The notes beneath the pieces were generated by a model. That model saw only the letters and a list, made by a program, of their open reading frames with translations, did not search any database and was not told the DNA's origin. From NCBI GenBank assembly GCA_006503475.1, contig RSEH01000086.1:62001-126000 (forward strand): a DNA stretch of 64,000 nucleotides. Direction: 5' to 3'. This DNA comes from Stentor roeselii (Eukaryota > Ciliophora > Heterotrichea > Heterotrichida > Stentoridae). Numbering within the stretch: position 1 is the first letter of the stretch; the number at the start of each line of letters is the position of its first letter. A program made the translations under genes and the position numbers. Of this stretch, positions 1-9,971 are shown one piece after another.

Positions 1-1
1 G

Positions 2-2134
2 CTGGAAAAGGATTTACTGGGCCATACCAACGTAGTTTACAGTATATCAATCAGCCACGATTCCCGATTTTGTATCTCAGGATCAACTGATACAACAGTA
101 AAACTCTGGAACATCGAAGACTACGTTGAAACCTCTACTTTCACAGGTCATACAGATGCAGTGAGAGGAGTCGCCTTCAGTCCATCAGGTAAATACGCAG
201 CAAGTGCCTCATTTGATTCATATATAATTCTCTGGAACATAAATGAAAAACGTCTTGAATTTAAGTTCAAAGCGCATTCAGACACTCTCCTCTGCCTGAA
301 GTTCAGTAATGACGGGAACATTTTATACACAGGAGGTTCAGACAAGCTGATAAAAGCATGGAAAATGCATGAAAACAATGAATTCTCTGAATTAAACACA
401 AGTCTACTAGTAACCTACGAGACTTTTTACCATGAAATCATTAATTTTTTCAATGTCTTATCCAGCATTCGTTTCAAAAACTTCGAAAACCTTTCACTTG
501 ACTCTCTCAGTCTAGTGATAGGTCCTTACAAGTTCACAGCTGTTCACATATTAAGCTACCTTGGCCATTCAAACTTGTTTAAAATGCATTCAGGCAACTC
601 AGACCTTCTGATAAAAAGTGATAACTTTGGCCATTCTCCCTTATTTTACTCAATTTACAAGCAAAACCAGAACTGCACTGATGCTCTTTTGTCTCACTTG
701 ATCGACCTCGCCATTAACTTCCCAGGAAGCATGTCAGTCGAGACCTGTTTTCATTCCTTAAGAAAGGATTTGATCAGTTTAATTAAAAATTCTTCAATTT
801 TTCTTCATGTCTTGATGGACCACTTCATCATTTTCAATGAAGAAAAAATTTTCTTTGGAAGTTGTTTTGAAAGTACCCCGATGATTCTTTTGGAAACTTC
901 ACAATACGCGAAACCTGAAAAGTTTTTTATTGAACATGCAGAAAACTCACAGCCACTTGGGATTAAGTCTTTTCGGTATCAACTTCCTTGTGTCAGTGGC
1001 TCGGCTTCGACGTTTGAAATGCTTTCTTCTTTGTTGGAATGCGCGAATCAAGAGATTTTTAGAACGAGTTTTGTTCAGTATTATGCAAGGTTTATTTGGA
1101 ATCGAGAGTTGTTTTGGGTTTATTTTTACACTTTTTTGGTCTGGATGAATTTAATTGTTGTGGTTTTTATTGTTGCTGTGAAAGAAAAGGCCTTGGTTTG
1201 GGCGTTAGGGGTTCTTAATGGAATTATGATTGTTTGGGAAGTGTTTCAAATGGCTCATGGAGTGTCTAGGTATTTGGCTAGTGGATGGAATATGGTTGAT
1301 TTGATGAGATTTGCTTTTACTTTGTGTTGGATGATTTTGGTTTGTCTTGATACTTATTGGTGGTTTATTGTTTGGCCTACGATCTTGTTAAATATTATTA
1401 GAGGACTCACTGGGTTTAGAGCATTCGACAAAACAAGATTTTACATCAAACTAATCCTAATTTCAATTTCAAACAGCAAATTTTTCTTGATAGTATTTAT
1501 TTACTCAACTATTTGTTTCGGACTTCTCTCCAGCATATCATCTACGAACGATCATTATGACTACAGATATCTGTGGGTCTATCCTTTTGAGCTTACAATT
1601 GGCGATGCTAGTGGAATAGGCTCAAATAACTTTGAGTTGAAATATGTAAGTTTTTGTTTGGCTTTAGTAGTCAATATTATACTTATGTTAAACATGCTGA
1701 TTTCAATTCTTGGAGATTCTTTTGATGAGTTTCAGCTTAAGTCCGAAATTTATGATTTTACTGAAATTATTGAAGTTTTATTGGAAATCGAGCAAATCAA
1801 ATCAGTTGTCTTTAGGGAAAATTGCTACTATTTTCTTCATATTTGTGAAAATCCACACAAGTATTTGGATCAAGGATGGGGAGGAAGGGTCATGTTCATT
1901 CAAAAAGAAATTTTAAATACTAAGAAAAGTATCAATGAGAAAATTACGAAATTCGGTAGTGAATTGAATGAAAATATGAAAGTTTTTAATGAAAATTTCA
2001 AGGAGTTGATGAATAGGAATTACTTTGATTATGAGAGAATAGAATCTATAGAAAATAGAATTACTAATATTGAAGGATCTGTTAATCGAGTTTTAGAAGT
2101 TTTAGAAAATAAAACTAAAAATTTAGAAAGTTAA
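2..2134 (+). CDS. WD40-repeat/TRP-like cation channel fusion (5' end outside window)
   Basis: The frame is already open at base 2 and runs 710 codons to TAA, so the true start lies upstream; the ATG at 161 is internal. Three WD40 blades are visible at the start, with the typical GH...LWNI, GH...LWNI and AH...AWKM spacing. An ankyrin-like stretch (DNFGHSPLFYSIYKQ) follows, then about six hydrophobic segments from roughly base 1110 to 1720. The last ends in NMLISILGDSFDEF, which matches the S6/TRP-box region of TRP and polycystin channels. A short coiled coil rich in Glu, Asn and Lys closes the protein. I infer a cation channel of the plasma or ciliary membrane with a cytosolic beta-propeller. 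The ligand and selectivity cannot be read from sequence. WD40 plus TRP-like pore in one chain is unusual outside protists. Confidence 0.8.
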   Translation: MEKDLLGHTNVVYSISISHDSRFCISGSTDTTVKLWNIEDYVETSTFTGHTDAVRGVAFSPSGKYAASASFDSYIILWNINEKRLEFKFKAHSDTLLCLKFSNDGNILYTGGSDKLIKAWKMHENNEFSELNTSLLVTYETFYHEIINFFNVLSSIRFKNFENLSLDSLSLVIGPYKFTAVHILSYLGHSNLFKMHSGNSDLLIKSDNFGHSPLFYSIYKQNQNCTDALLSHLIDLAINFPGSMSVETCFHSLRKDLISLIKNSSIFLHVLMDHFIIFNEEKIFFGSCFESTPMILLETSQYAKPEKFFIEHAENSQPLGIKSFRYQLPCVSGSASTFEMLSSLLECANQEIFRTSFVQYYARFIWNRELFWVYFYTFLVWMNLIVVVFIVAVKEKALVWALGVLNGIMIVWEVFQMAHGVSRYLASGWNMVDLMRFAFTLCWMILVCLDTYWWFIVWPTILLNIIRGLTGFRAFDKTRFYIKLILISISNSKFFLIVFIYSTICFGLLSSISSTNDHYDYRYLWVYPFELTIGDASGIGSNNFELKYVSFCLALVVNIILMLNMLISILGDSFDEFQLKSEIYDFTEIIEVLLEIEQIKSVVFRENCYYFLHICENPHKYLDQGWGGRVMFIQKEILNTKKSINEKITKFGSELNENMKVFNENFKELMNRNYFDYERIESIENRITNIEGSVNRVLEVLENKTKNLES

Positions 2135-3012
2135 TTAATTAGGAATTCTTAGAGAAATATAATTAGCTATTCTAGAAATCGATACTTTTATTTTGAATGC
2201 AGGAATATTAATTATCCATAAAAAGATTAATAAATTCATCATAATTCGCATATAAAAAATACTTAAAGTTTGATTTTAAAGATCAAAATAGCTACGATCT
2301 AATATTAAAGAAAGAGTTTGTAAATTTAATTTGGAGACACTATAAATAAAGAATAGCAAACATTTATTTCTAAGCAATATATATAGAGTTAAAATATTTC
2401 ATGACATTTATACAAATATTCTTAATCAAGGAGGATATTGATATGCACAAAAAAATTAAATAATAACTACACATTAAATATATAACCACAAGCTCTTATT
2501 TGTATTCATCAAATCAAACTTAAACTTAAAATTAATTGTGATTAAAAGACATAACCAAGGACCTTATAAATCTAAGCAAAAAACAAAATTCACATAAAAT
2601 GATTTAAATTTTTTTTTATGTATAATTACAAATAATCTTTCATTTATATAGTTACTGTAAATAGATGTATTTAAGTCTTAAGTAAATTTAATAATTCCAT
2701 AAAACTAGCTGCATATTTTGGTTGATACTTTAAAATTTATTCCTAAATATTCCGTCTTTTCTTCCAAATGTTTGTCTAAAAAAAAATCCAATATAAATCA
2801 TTTTTACAATTGTAACAAAATTTTCCAGTAATCTTTTTAATATCATCAAAAAACTCGAACCTAACTTCAATTTCTTTTCTCATACCAAAAAAACTCTACA
2901 TAAACCAAAGATTCTAAAATTTTCCTAAAATTAATCCTACTTTAAACAATTTACCATGATTACTGAACATTTTAATATTTCGATCTCAAGATGAAAACTA
3001 AAGTTTAATTAT
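2135..3012. other. AT-rich intergenic stretch
   Basis: About 880 bp between two convergent genes. It is very AT-rich with many stops in all frames. I see no convincing gene, tRNA or tandem repeat here. Confidence 0.6.
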
Positions 3013-3402
3013 TTATCCTAAAGCCTTAGCTAATGGCAAGAAAACATCAAAGGTCGGTGAGGAAATCGGTGGTAGGTCAATTTTTTGTTTACTTTTTTTC
3101 AGCTTTATCTGTTTTTTTTCATCATTTTGAAGTACCTGCAAAACCAAGTAAATAAAATCCTTTAGGCTATCATTACTCGTAAATAAAATAGTTTCTTTAC
3201 GGCGGTGGAGTTTTTTATGGATTGAAAGTTTGCTTGCATGACTAAAGACAGAAGAACATCCTTGAAACTTGCACATAAATGGTTTTGAACCTGAGTGGAT
3301 GTTTAGATGATGTTTGTAGTTCTGATTCGAAGATAATAGTTTTTGGCAGAACTCACAACGATAAGGTTTAACTTTGGATATTTTAGTGATTGAGGCACTC
3401 AT
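3013..3402 (-). CDS. Two-finger C2H2 zinc-finger protein
   Basis: A 129-residue protein if translation starts at the Met in MSASITKISK. The frame can begin 63 bases further upstream at 3465, but that extension is hydrophobic and looks like leader sequence. Two classical fingers are complete: C16-x2-C19-x12-H32-x3-H36 and C44-x4-C49-x12-H62-x3-H66, joined by a TGEKP-like linker (HSGSKPF). The remainder is a Lys-rich tail with no recognisable domain. Two adjacent fingers usually bind DNA, so a transcription factor is likely, but an RNA or protein ligand is possible. I cannot assign an orthologue. Confidence 0.75.
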   Translation of the reverse strand: MSASITKISKVKPYRCEFCQKLLSSNQNYKHHLNIHSGSKPFMCKFQGCSSVFSHASKLSIHKKLHRRKETILFTSNDSLKDFIYLVLQVLQNDEKKQIKLKKSKQKIDLPPISSPTFDVFLPLAKALG

Positions 3403-4267
3403 AAAATTTATAAAGACCATTAAATAAGTGGGTATTAGATTAAAGAGATACAAAGTAATTACCAAATTTTTGAGAAGATCATTAATTTGCTTTATGGTAG
3501 TTGTTTATTTTATTTGCTTGATGGGTTTAGGTGATATTCATGACTTTACTAGTGTAAGGGAAGACTTTAAAAATCTCAAATTCGACTTTTAATGATTTTT
3601 TTTGAGTTTACCGATTGAAAAAAATATATATAAATTGATTAAAATCAGAACTGGTATTAAATATGGATTATCTAAAATTTGGTTTTTTACAATGTACTCC
3701 AAATTCGAACAAATAATTCTTATTTGATCCTAATATACTACTATAACTTTAAGTCTATAAAAACACTTTTCCTCTTCTCTCATTTTATCTATCATGTCTC
3801 TTCAAATATTTATGAGATTCTAAAGTTCAAATAGGTAAAAATATAAATATTAGGTTTTTAGTTTTATTTAATGCCGTCTAAAAATATTCCAAGCGATTTT
3901 ATAGCTCGATATCGAAATGATTTTAAGAGCATCAGTAATCAAAGCCATACTGATTTTCAAATCCTAAAAAAATGAATTTCTTTTGTTTAAATATATCGTA
4001 ATATTCAATACAAAACTAGGCTCAAGCTTTTTAGAAGATAAAACTATATCTTATATACATCAAAATATTCAGCAGTAGTTAATTTATAAGTTTCATGACA
4101 TATAAGAAAAAAACATCAATTGAATTGAAGGCTAATGCAAATATTTTAATATCATTAAATTTTACAAGTGAAAATCAATTACCTTGAAACTCCAATTAAA
4201 TTCCAAAATAAAACATAGACCTATCCAACCTAAAATCACTCTCTATTAAACTCATAAATCCTTAATC
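3403..4267. other. AT-rich intergenic stretch
   Basis: About 860 bp upstream of the C2H2 gene and downstream of the cyclase gene. It must hold the C2H2 gene's promoter, but I recognise no defined element, RNA gene or repeat. Confidence 0.55.
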
Positions 4268-7200
4268 TTACACATGATCCTCTATAATTTTACTTCTCTT
4301 TACAAAATAAGAACTGAATCCATGAACTTCCTTATTAAAATCAAATTGCAATTCGCCATTATCCTTTTCCTGAAGCATCTTCATGGTAACTTCACTGACA
4401 TTAACAACTCCCGGTTTTCCATTACTTTCCATTTTATTAGCAACAAGTACATCAGTTCCCCAGATATCATACCTGACAACATTATTTCCAATGACTCCAG
4501 CAACAAGATGTCCAGTATGAATTCCGATCCTCATCGCAAGCTGCATTCCATAAGCTTGATTTTCTTCTTCAATGATTTGAATCATGTAATTCGCGAGTTC
4601 AAAAACATTCCAACATTCTCCAACAGGGTCTCGTTTTCCAGTGAGATACCCAAGCACGACGTAGCAGTCTCCAATAGTATGCACCTTGTAAACTCCTAGT
4701 TCTACACACTTTTTATCGAATTCTGTAAATAAGTTAGATAACATTTGAACTACCTCACTCGGGGACTTTCCTGAACTCCAGGCTGTGAACCCGACGATGT
4801 CTGCATATAAAATTGTTACGTCGTAGAGTTGGTCAGTTATTGAAGAACCTTCACTGAGTCGATAGACAACATGTGCTGGCATCATTTGGACTAGCAAGTG
4901 CTCTGTTACTCTTATTTCTTTGTCTGATTTTATTTTTAGGTTGAAACTCTTTCGGAACTGAGATTCGATTTTGTTTATTGAGAATAAATTTACACCTGCA
5001 GAGAAAATCAGAAGGAGGATTTCTTGGGTACTTATTGATCCTTTTATTAAATAAGTACTTAGCAGGTATAATGCTACAAGTGCTAGGTTTAAAAAGACGG
5101 AGAAAAGCATTTGAATGTTTTGGCTATGGTTTAATAGTAGTAAAACACTGCAGAATTCAACTATGAATACATTTTGGTCTTTTGAAAATATTGAAAGTAT
5201 AGAACTGATAAAGGCCAATAAGTATAAAATAAATGTAAAATAGTAAAAATTCAAGTCTTGGTAACATTTTTTGTAGATAATAAAGAAAATAAACCCAAGG
5301 ATACAGACAATCGCCTTTGTTGCCACTTCTAATATTAAAAAAGTGCTTGAAATTGATTTTGTGATATCACAAATCACTAAAATTAAATAAGTCAAAAAAA
5401 TGATGAAGAGAAAAATATGCACTCCTGATGATTTACCTTTGATTTTCTTCATGATATAGTCTTGCTGTCTTTTGGTTGTCTTTGTCTTAAAATTCCAAAT
5501 ATTAGGAATAAGTTCAGTATCTTCACGTGCCATGACTGACTCTCTCCAATCCACAGTCTTCACAGGACTAGTACTAGAAGTCCTCATCCTAAGTGGTAAA
5601 ACCCTTAACTCTTTATTCCTAGTAACAATAAAAGTATCCATCTCACCCTTCCCCTTAGCACTTACAGTGCAACTTTCAAACGACAATCCAGAATACTGTT
5701 TTAAAGCCTCATAAGTTTCCATAGAAATCTGAACGGCATTTTTCCTATCCAAAGTAGAGCACATTCTCGAGGCAGTATTAACAGTATCCCCAACAAGTGA
5801 AAACTGAGGTTTATGAAACCCAACAACCCCGGCAGTAACAGGCCCAGTATGAATCCCGATCTTAACCTTCAAAAACCCTTTCTTCAAACTGATTTTTTCA
5901 CATTCCCTCAATATCCCTAAAGCCAAGTCACAAGCAAGTCGAGCAGGTGGGACATCAGCTTCACTATTTTTATTCAGTCCACAACAAGCCATGTAAGTTT
6001 TTCCAACAGTTTCAATTTTCGTGACTCCGAAGTCATCACAAAGCTGGTCAAACAAGGTGAAAATCGAGTCAAGTAAAGAACAGAACTCTTTAGGTGAGTA
6101 GTCCGAACAGAGTTCTTCAAATTCGCAGATGTCACAAAAAATCACAGTGACTTTTCCTCGATCTTCTGCAATGTACCTCACGCCAGCTTTTACCCTGGCG
6201 ACGACGAATTCAGGTAAAAGAATTTCTAAAACACTTTGAGTGTTTTCGACTTGCATTTTGATTTGTTGTGTCAAGACGTAAACTTCGCGATGATGCATTT
6301 CGATCTCGTAACCGACGATTGCGGAGACGGAGAAGAGAGTTGTGATGAGAGTGATCAAGTAAAGCTTTTCTAATGGCCACTCGGAGGTAAAGAATAGAGA
6401 GACTGTGATGATGTTCAAGAGATATGTCGCCAGGTTGATGTAACAGACCATTAACCAGTCTGTGCTTAGAAGGATGAAGAAACAAGAAGGAATCAGCAAG
6501 GTCGAGATGATGCTTAGGGTAGTTGAGGAAAACTCCAGGTAGAACTTGATGAACATTGAAAAACTCATTATCACTGAAAGGGAAAATGAGGAGTTGGTCT
6601 CGAAATAGGAACTGAATGAAAAAAGGAAGAATAAAAAGTAACATATTGTCAGAATACCTCGGATTACTACTGCTGATTGAGAATTTTCTAGGATACTCAT
6701 TGAAACTGTCCAGATTAGGAATATGATGAATAGAAGGCATAGAGTTACTCGAACTGTTGTCCTCACTTCTTTCGCATAAAACAATCGAAAATCTCTTTCA
6801 GTTCGTTTATTTTTAAACTTCAAAGTGTACCTTTTCCTAATAAATAAATCTTTATCCCCAGTAAAATGATCTGACTCGCGATAAACCGATGCCAAGTTCG
6901 GATACTTCTGCTCTTTTGCCGTTATTCGAGAAAAAGCAAGTCCAGGAACAATCAAGACCAGAGTCCCAAAAACGACCTGAACCCAAAAAATTCCTGAATC
7001 AAAAGGTCTGAGTTCAAAGATCAAGCTAGTGACGATGACGAGGACAGCAAAAGCAAGAGCCAAACCACTCCAGTACTTATTTTCACAGAAGCACATAAAA
7101 ACAACACTTGCGACAATGCAAGTGTAAAGCAATCTGGAAAATACGTCAAAGTTTTCACTTGAACCTTCTTCGAACAAGGCTCGGGTTGAAGATAGAATCA

Positions 7201-9871
7201 AAAAAAGTAAAACAATAGCAACTTGAAATAGAATTACAAGAGCGTGCTTTAAAATTGATGTTCTTCCTGCTTTTCGAGTCAAAAGCTGAATTCCTGTGAT
7301 TAAGTTGTAAAAAATCGCGATTTCATTGCTCCAGACATCAGCAGCTGAGAACTGTTGAAAGAACTGATATAAGAATTGAATTGAAACTTCTAATATGTTT
7401 TTGTAGAAGCTCCAACCCACACAAAACCAAGATACTTGTCCTGAAACTTTAAACTCTTGAATAACTTTTGGTAATTCCGATAAACTTATATTACGGAAAT
7501 CACAAAAGAAACTTTCTGAGACACTCGCCGATGAACACGCCGCTTGAGCCATTCCGAGACTCCAGAAATCGTTGCAAACAGCTAAAACTCCTGGGCGGTG
7601 CTTTATATTATTTTGCAAAAGGTTTACAAGAGTTACTTTATCATCTGGATGCATGTTGTAAAAATAGCAAGCCTTTGAAGCTGAAAGAAGAGCGACAAGC
7701 ATTTTTAAGGTCACTTGATTTTTTATGCAGAGTAATAAACTGTTTCGGTCTATTAGCAGAGTTGCTTGTTTTTGCCACGTGAAGTCTTTTTCAAGGAACT
7801 CCAGGTTGTTTTTTATTGTGAATTTTCGGAAAAGACGATGATTTGCGATCACTTTTTCGCTGTTTGTGTATCTCGAGGGCTTTAATTTTGGGCTGTCGTC
7901 GAAGTCTTTAAATGTCTCTGCTCGGAATTCGTCTCGTTTTTCTTCGGATTTGTAAAGTTTTTTTAGGATTGCTTTTTGTAGAGCGCGGTAACAGTTTGCC
8001 TCGCTGTCCAGATTAGTCAATGAAAAAATATTCGAAAACCCAAGAGCATTAACTATACCCTCAGCCTTAAACCTATCATCAGCCGAAACCACAAAAACCT
8101 TCAAATCCAACTCAAAAAATTCCTGAATATTTCTAATTTTTTCCTGGTTTACCTGGGGATCAACAGCAAAAATAGTTAAAAACCTAAGTTCTTTCTCAAG
8201 TTTATTAAAAATCCTTTTAAACTTCTTCTCTTGACTAACCCTCGAAGTAGAAATCGATTCAAGTTTATCAGAAACTTTCAAAATTTTCTCATTACTAAGT
8301 CTTTTATAAGCCAATGTAAAAGGAAGTAGTCCTTTAGAAAAGAATTCATTAGTAAAATCTTCAGCTTTAAACATATCCGTGTCCGAAATCAAAGGATTAA
8401 CAGAGGGTCCCTGCCCAAGGACTAAGAAATATCCATTATCTGCCGAACTCACAACAGACCTGCTGCGATGTTCGACTTTACTGACGCCAACAACTTGAAA
8501 TTCAGTGACTTTCCCAAGGTAGCTGATAGTGCAACTATTTGAATCTTTATGAACGACATTGAATCCCAGTTGTTCTGCAGCCTTTATAATGCAAACTTCA
8601 CTTTTACTTCCGACAATCAGACCGTCTTGACAAGTAGCAGTTGTTGATAATATCGCTAAAGTCCACAAGTGATGATTCACTTCGATTTTAGAGAAAGTCA
8701 AATGAAAACTTCTGTCAGTGACTAGTGTTCCTTGGTCAGAGTCTTCTTTTACTAGTTCCAAGACCTCGTCGCCGTTGACGTACCTGGAAAGGACATGTTC
8801 TTCAGTGAGTAAAGGCTCGTCTATTGCGAGGAACTCGACTTTTGAAAGATTTTCCAACTGGGTAAAGCCAGAAACTTGTGCGAATTTTAAAGTCTTGCAC
8901 ACGAAGAACCAGTTGAAAACTCTCAGAAGTTCTAAAAGCACAAAAAGCGAGATAGGCAAAATATTATTGTAAAGCAAAAAGAAGTAAATCAACGAATCAC
9001 TTAAGATAAAGTCATTCAATTGAAGGTACCCAGGAAGTGCTGAAAAGACTAACAACAATGCGAGGACAATGAAAAGAATCCAGGACCTTTTATTTAACTT
9101 GCTGTTGATGAAGCTTCCTCGATAACCGATGTTAAGAGACTTTGAAAGTTTTGTGTCTTGTCCTGTATAAACCACCAAGCCGAGGACTGTCCCTTCCAAT
9201 GAACTGCCTTGGAATAAAAAGTTACTTTTATTGACTTTCACGCTGTTTGGCTTGCCCCTGATTTTTATTTTTCCTGATAATTCAGAAAATCTTGAACTTG
9301 ACTCTTCGACTTCAGCGATTCCTACAAGTCTTGAAAGGCCGAAAAATTGATGATCTGAATAAGAAACTAAAGACTTTATCACTAAAGGGGCTTGTTTTTC
9401 TTCTTCGTTCTCGTAGTATGACTTTGATTTCACTTTTTCGTCACTTGTTGAAAGAATCAGAAGGTCGGCTGGGACTATGCCTGAGGAACATTTTATTAGA
9501 TGGGACACTTTCAGGTCTTTGCTTTTTAGTATTGAAAATTCTGAACCTGTCCATACTTCCACTGGCTTGTTGTTTAGATCTTGAGACTTTAACATTGGAC
9601 TTAGAACTGACTTGATTTCCGAAAAATAAAAAAAAACTGTGAGGATTAGAAGAAGGGAGAAAAGTGCGAAGGAGTCTCTGAATATTATGTCGAGAAGGGC
9701 CTGTAGAAAAAAGTAAAAGTAACAAGGTTGGGAGTAGAGGTAAGTAATTGATTGGAAAATGAAGTACTTGAAAGAATAATGGCAAAGAAAGATCTCATTT
9801 GAACAAAAATTTCCAGTAGCCTGACCTTTGAGACCATCTATCCGGATTTCTCTATACGGATGGACATTCAT
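4268..9871 (-). CDS. P4-ATPase-like/guanylate cyclase fusion with two cyclase domains
   Basis: 1867 residues. The N-terminal ~1000 residues follow the P4-ATPase plan: an N-terminal SNEIxxxxY-type segment, VPADLLIL near residue 133 and VVYTGQDTKLS. The catalytic signatures are degenerate: the DKTGT site reads IDEPLLTEE near residue 351, and the GDGAND hinge reads CNDFWSLGM. It is therefore probably a non-pumping module. Two cyclase units follow, each behind a set of membrane helices. The first (about 1240-1400) is C2-like, with FCDICEF and DTVNTASRM. The second (about 1690-1850) is C1-like, with YADIVGF, TIGDCY and DVLVANKM, and keeps both metal aspartates. This inverted C2-C1 order behind a P4-ATPase-like half is the known architecture of ciliate and apicomplexan guanylate cyclases, which make cGMP from GTP at the membrane. 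The substrate is inferred from family. In the first domain the second metal Asp is Lys (TVGKTY), so the pair probably forms one composite active site. The start at 9871 fits the family N-terminus. Confidence 0.9.
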   Translation of the reverse strand: MNVHPYREIRIDGLKGQATGNFCSNEIFLCHYSFKYFIFQSITYLYSQPCYFYFFLQALLDIIFRDSFALFSLLLILTVFFYFSEIKSVLSPMLKSQDLNNKPVEVWTGSEFSILKSKDLKVSHLIKCSSGIVPADLLILSTSDEKVKSKSYYENEEEKQAPLVIKSLVSYSDHQFFGLSRLVGIAEVEESSSRFSELSGKIKIRGKPNSVKVNKSNFLFQGSSLEGTVLGLVVYTGQDTKLSKSLNIGYRGSFINSKLNKRSWILFIVLALLLVFSALPGYLQLNDFILSDSLIYFFLLYNNILPISLFVLLELLRVFNWFFVCKTLKFAQVSGFTQLENLSKVEFLAIDEPLLTEEHVLSRYVNGDEVLELVKEDSDQGTLVTDRSFHLTFSKIEVNHHLWTLAILSTTATCQDGLIVGSKSEVCIIKAAEQLGFNVVHKDSNSCTISYLGKVTEFQVVGVSKVEHRSRSVVSSADNGYFLVLGQGPSVNPLISDTDMFKAEDFTNEFFSKGLLPFTLAYKRLSNEKILKVSDKLESISTSRVSQEKKFKRIFNKLEKELRFLTIFAVDPQVNQEKIRNIQEFFELDLKVFVVSADDRFKAEGIVNALGFSNIFSLTNLDSEANCYRALQKAILKKLYKSEEKRDEFRAETFKDFDDSPKLKPSRYTNSEKVIANHRLFRKFTIKNNLEFLEKDFTWQKQATLLIDRNSLLLCIKNQVTLKMLVALLSASKACYFYNMHPDDKVTLVNLLQNNIKHRPGVLAVCNDFWSLGMAQAACSSASVSESFFCDFRNISLSELPKVIQEFKVSGQVSWFCVGWSFYKNILEVSIQFLYQFFQQFSAADVWSNEIAIFYNLITGIQLLTRKAGRTSILKHALVILFQVAIVLLFLILSSTRALFEEGSSENFDVFSRLLYTCIVASVVFMCFCENKYWSGLALAFAVLVIVTSLIFELRPFDSGIFWVQVVFGTLVLIVPGLAFSRITAKEQKYPNLASVYRESDHFTGDKDLFIRKRYTLKFKNKRTERDFRLFYAKEVRTTVRVTLCLLFIIFLIWTVSMSILENSQSAVVIRGILTICYFLFFLFSFSSYFETNSSFSLSVIMSFSMFIKFYLEFSSTTLSIISTLLIPSCFFILLSTDWLMVCYINLATYLLNIITVSLFFTSEWPLEKLYLITLITTLFSVSAIVGYEIEMHHREVYVLTQQIKMQVENTQSVLEILLPEFVVARVKAGVRYIAEDRGKVTVIFCDICEFEELCSDYSPKEFCSLLDSIFTLFDQLCDDFGVTKIETVGKTYMACCGLNKNSEADVPPARLACDLALGILRECEKISLKKGFLKVKIGIHTGPVTAGVVGFHKPQFSLVGDTVNTASRMCSTLDRKNAVQISMETYEALKQYSGLSFESCTVSAKGKGEMDTFIVTRNKELRVLPLRMRTSSTSPVKTVDWRESVMAREDTELIPNIWNFKTKTTKRQQDYIMKKIKGKSSGVHIFLFIIFLTYLILVICDITKSISSTFLILEVATKAIVCILGFIFFIIYKKCYQDLNFYYFTFILYLLAFISSILSIFSKDQNVFIVEFCSVLLLLNHSQNIQMLFSVFLNLALVALYLLSTYLIKGSISTQEILLLIFSAGVNLFSINKIESQFRKSFNLKIKSDKEIRVTEHLLVQMMPAHVVYRLSEGSSITDQLYDVTILYADIVGFTAWSSGKSPSEVVQMLSNLFTEFDKKCVELGVYKVHTIGDCYVVLGYLTGKRDPVGECWNVFELANYMIQIIEEENQAYGMQLAMRIGIHTGHLVAGVIGNNVVRYDIWGTDVLVANKMESNGKPGVVNVSEVTMKMLQEKDNGELQFDFNKEVHGFSSYFVKRSKIIEDHV

Positions 9872-9971
9872 TATTATAAAAAATCCATAAATCCTCTCAA
9901 ATCTGAACTAACCGCTTAGCTTATAATTTAAATATGATTTGATTAACTATTATCTATTTTTATCATATCAG

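Noticed and set aside
161-163. ATG at 161 as the start of the channel gene
   Set aside because: The same frame is open upstream to base 2 and encodes complete WD40 blades there, so this Met is internal.
2135-4267. Possible tRNA, telomere or transposon in the AT-rich spacers
   Set aside because: I found no cloverleaf-like GC-rich segment, no telomere-type C/A or G/T repeats, no terminal inverted repeats and no transposase or reverse transcriptase motifs anywhere in the window.
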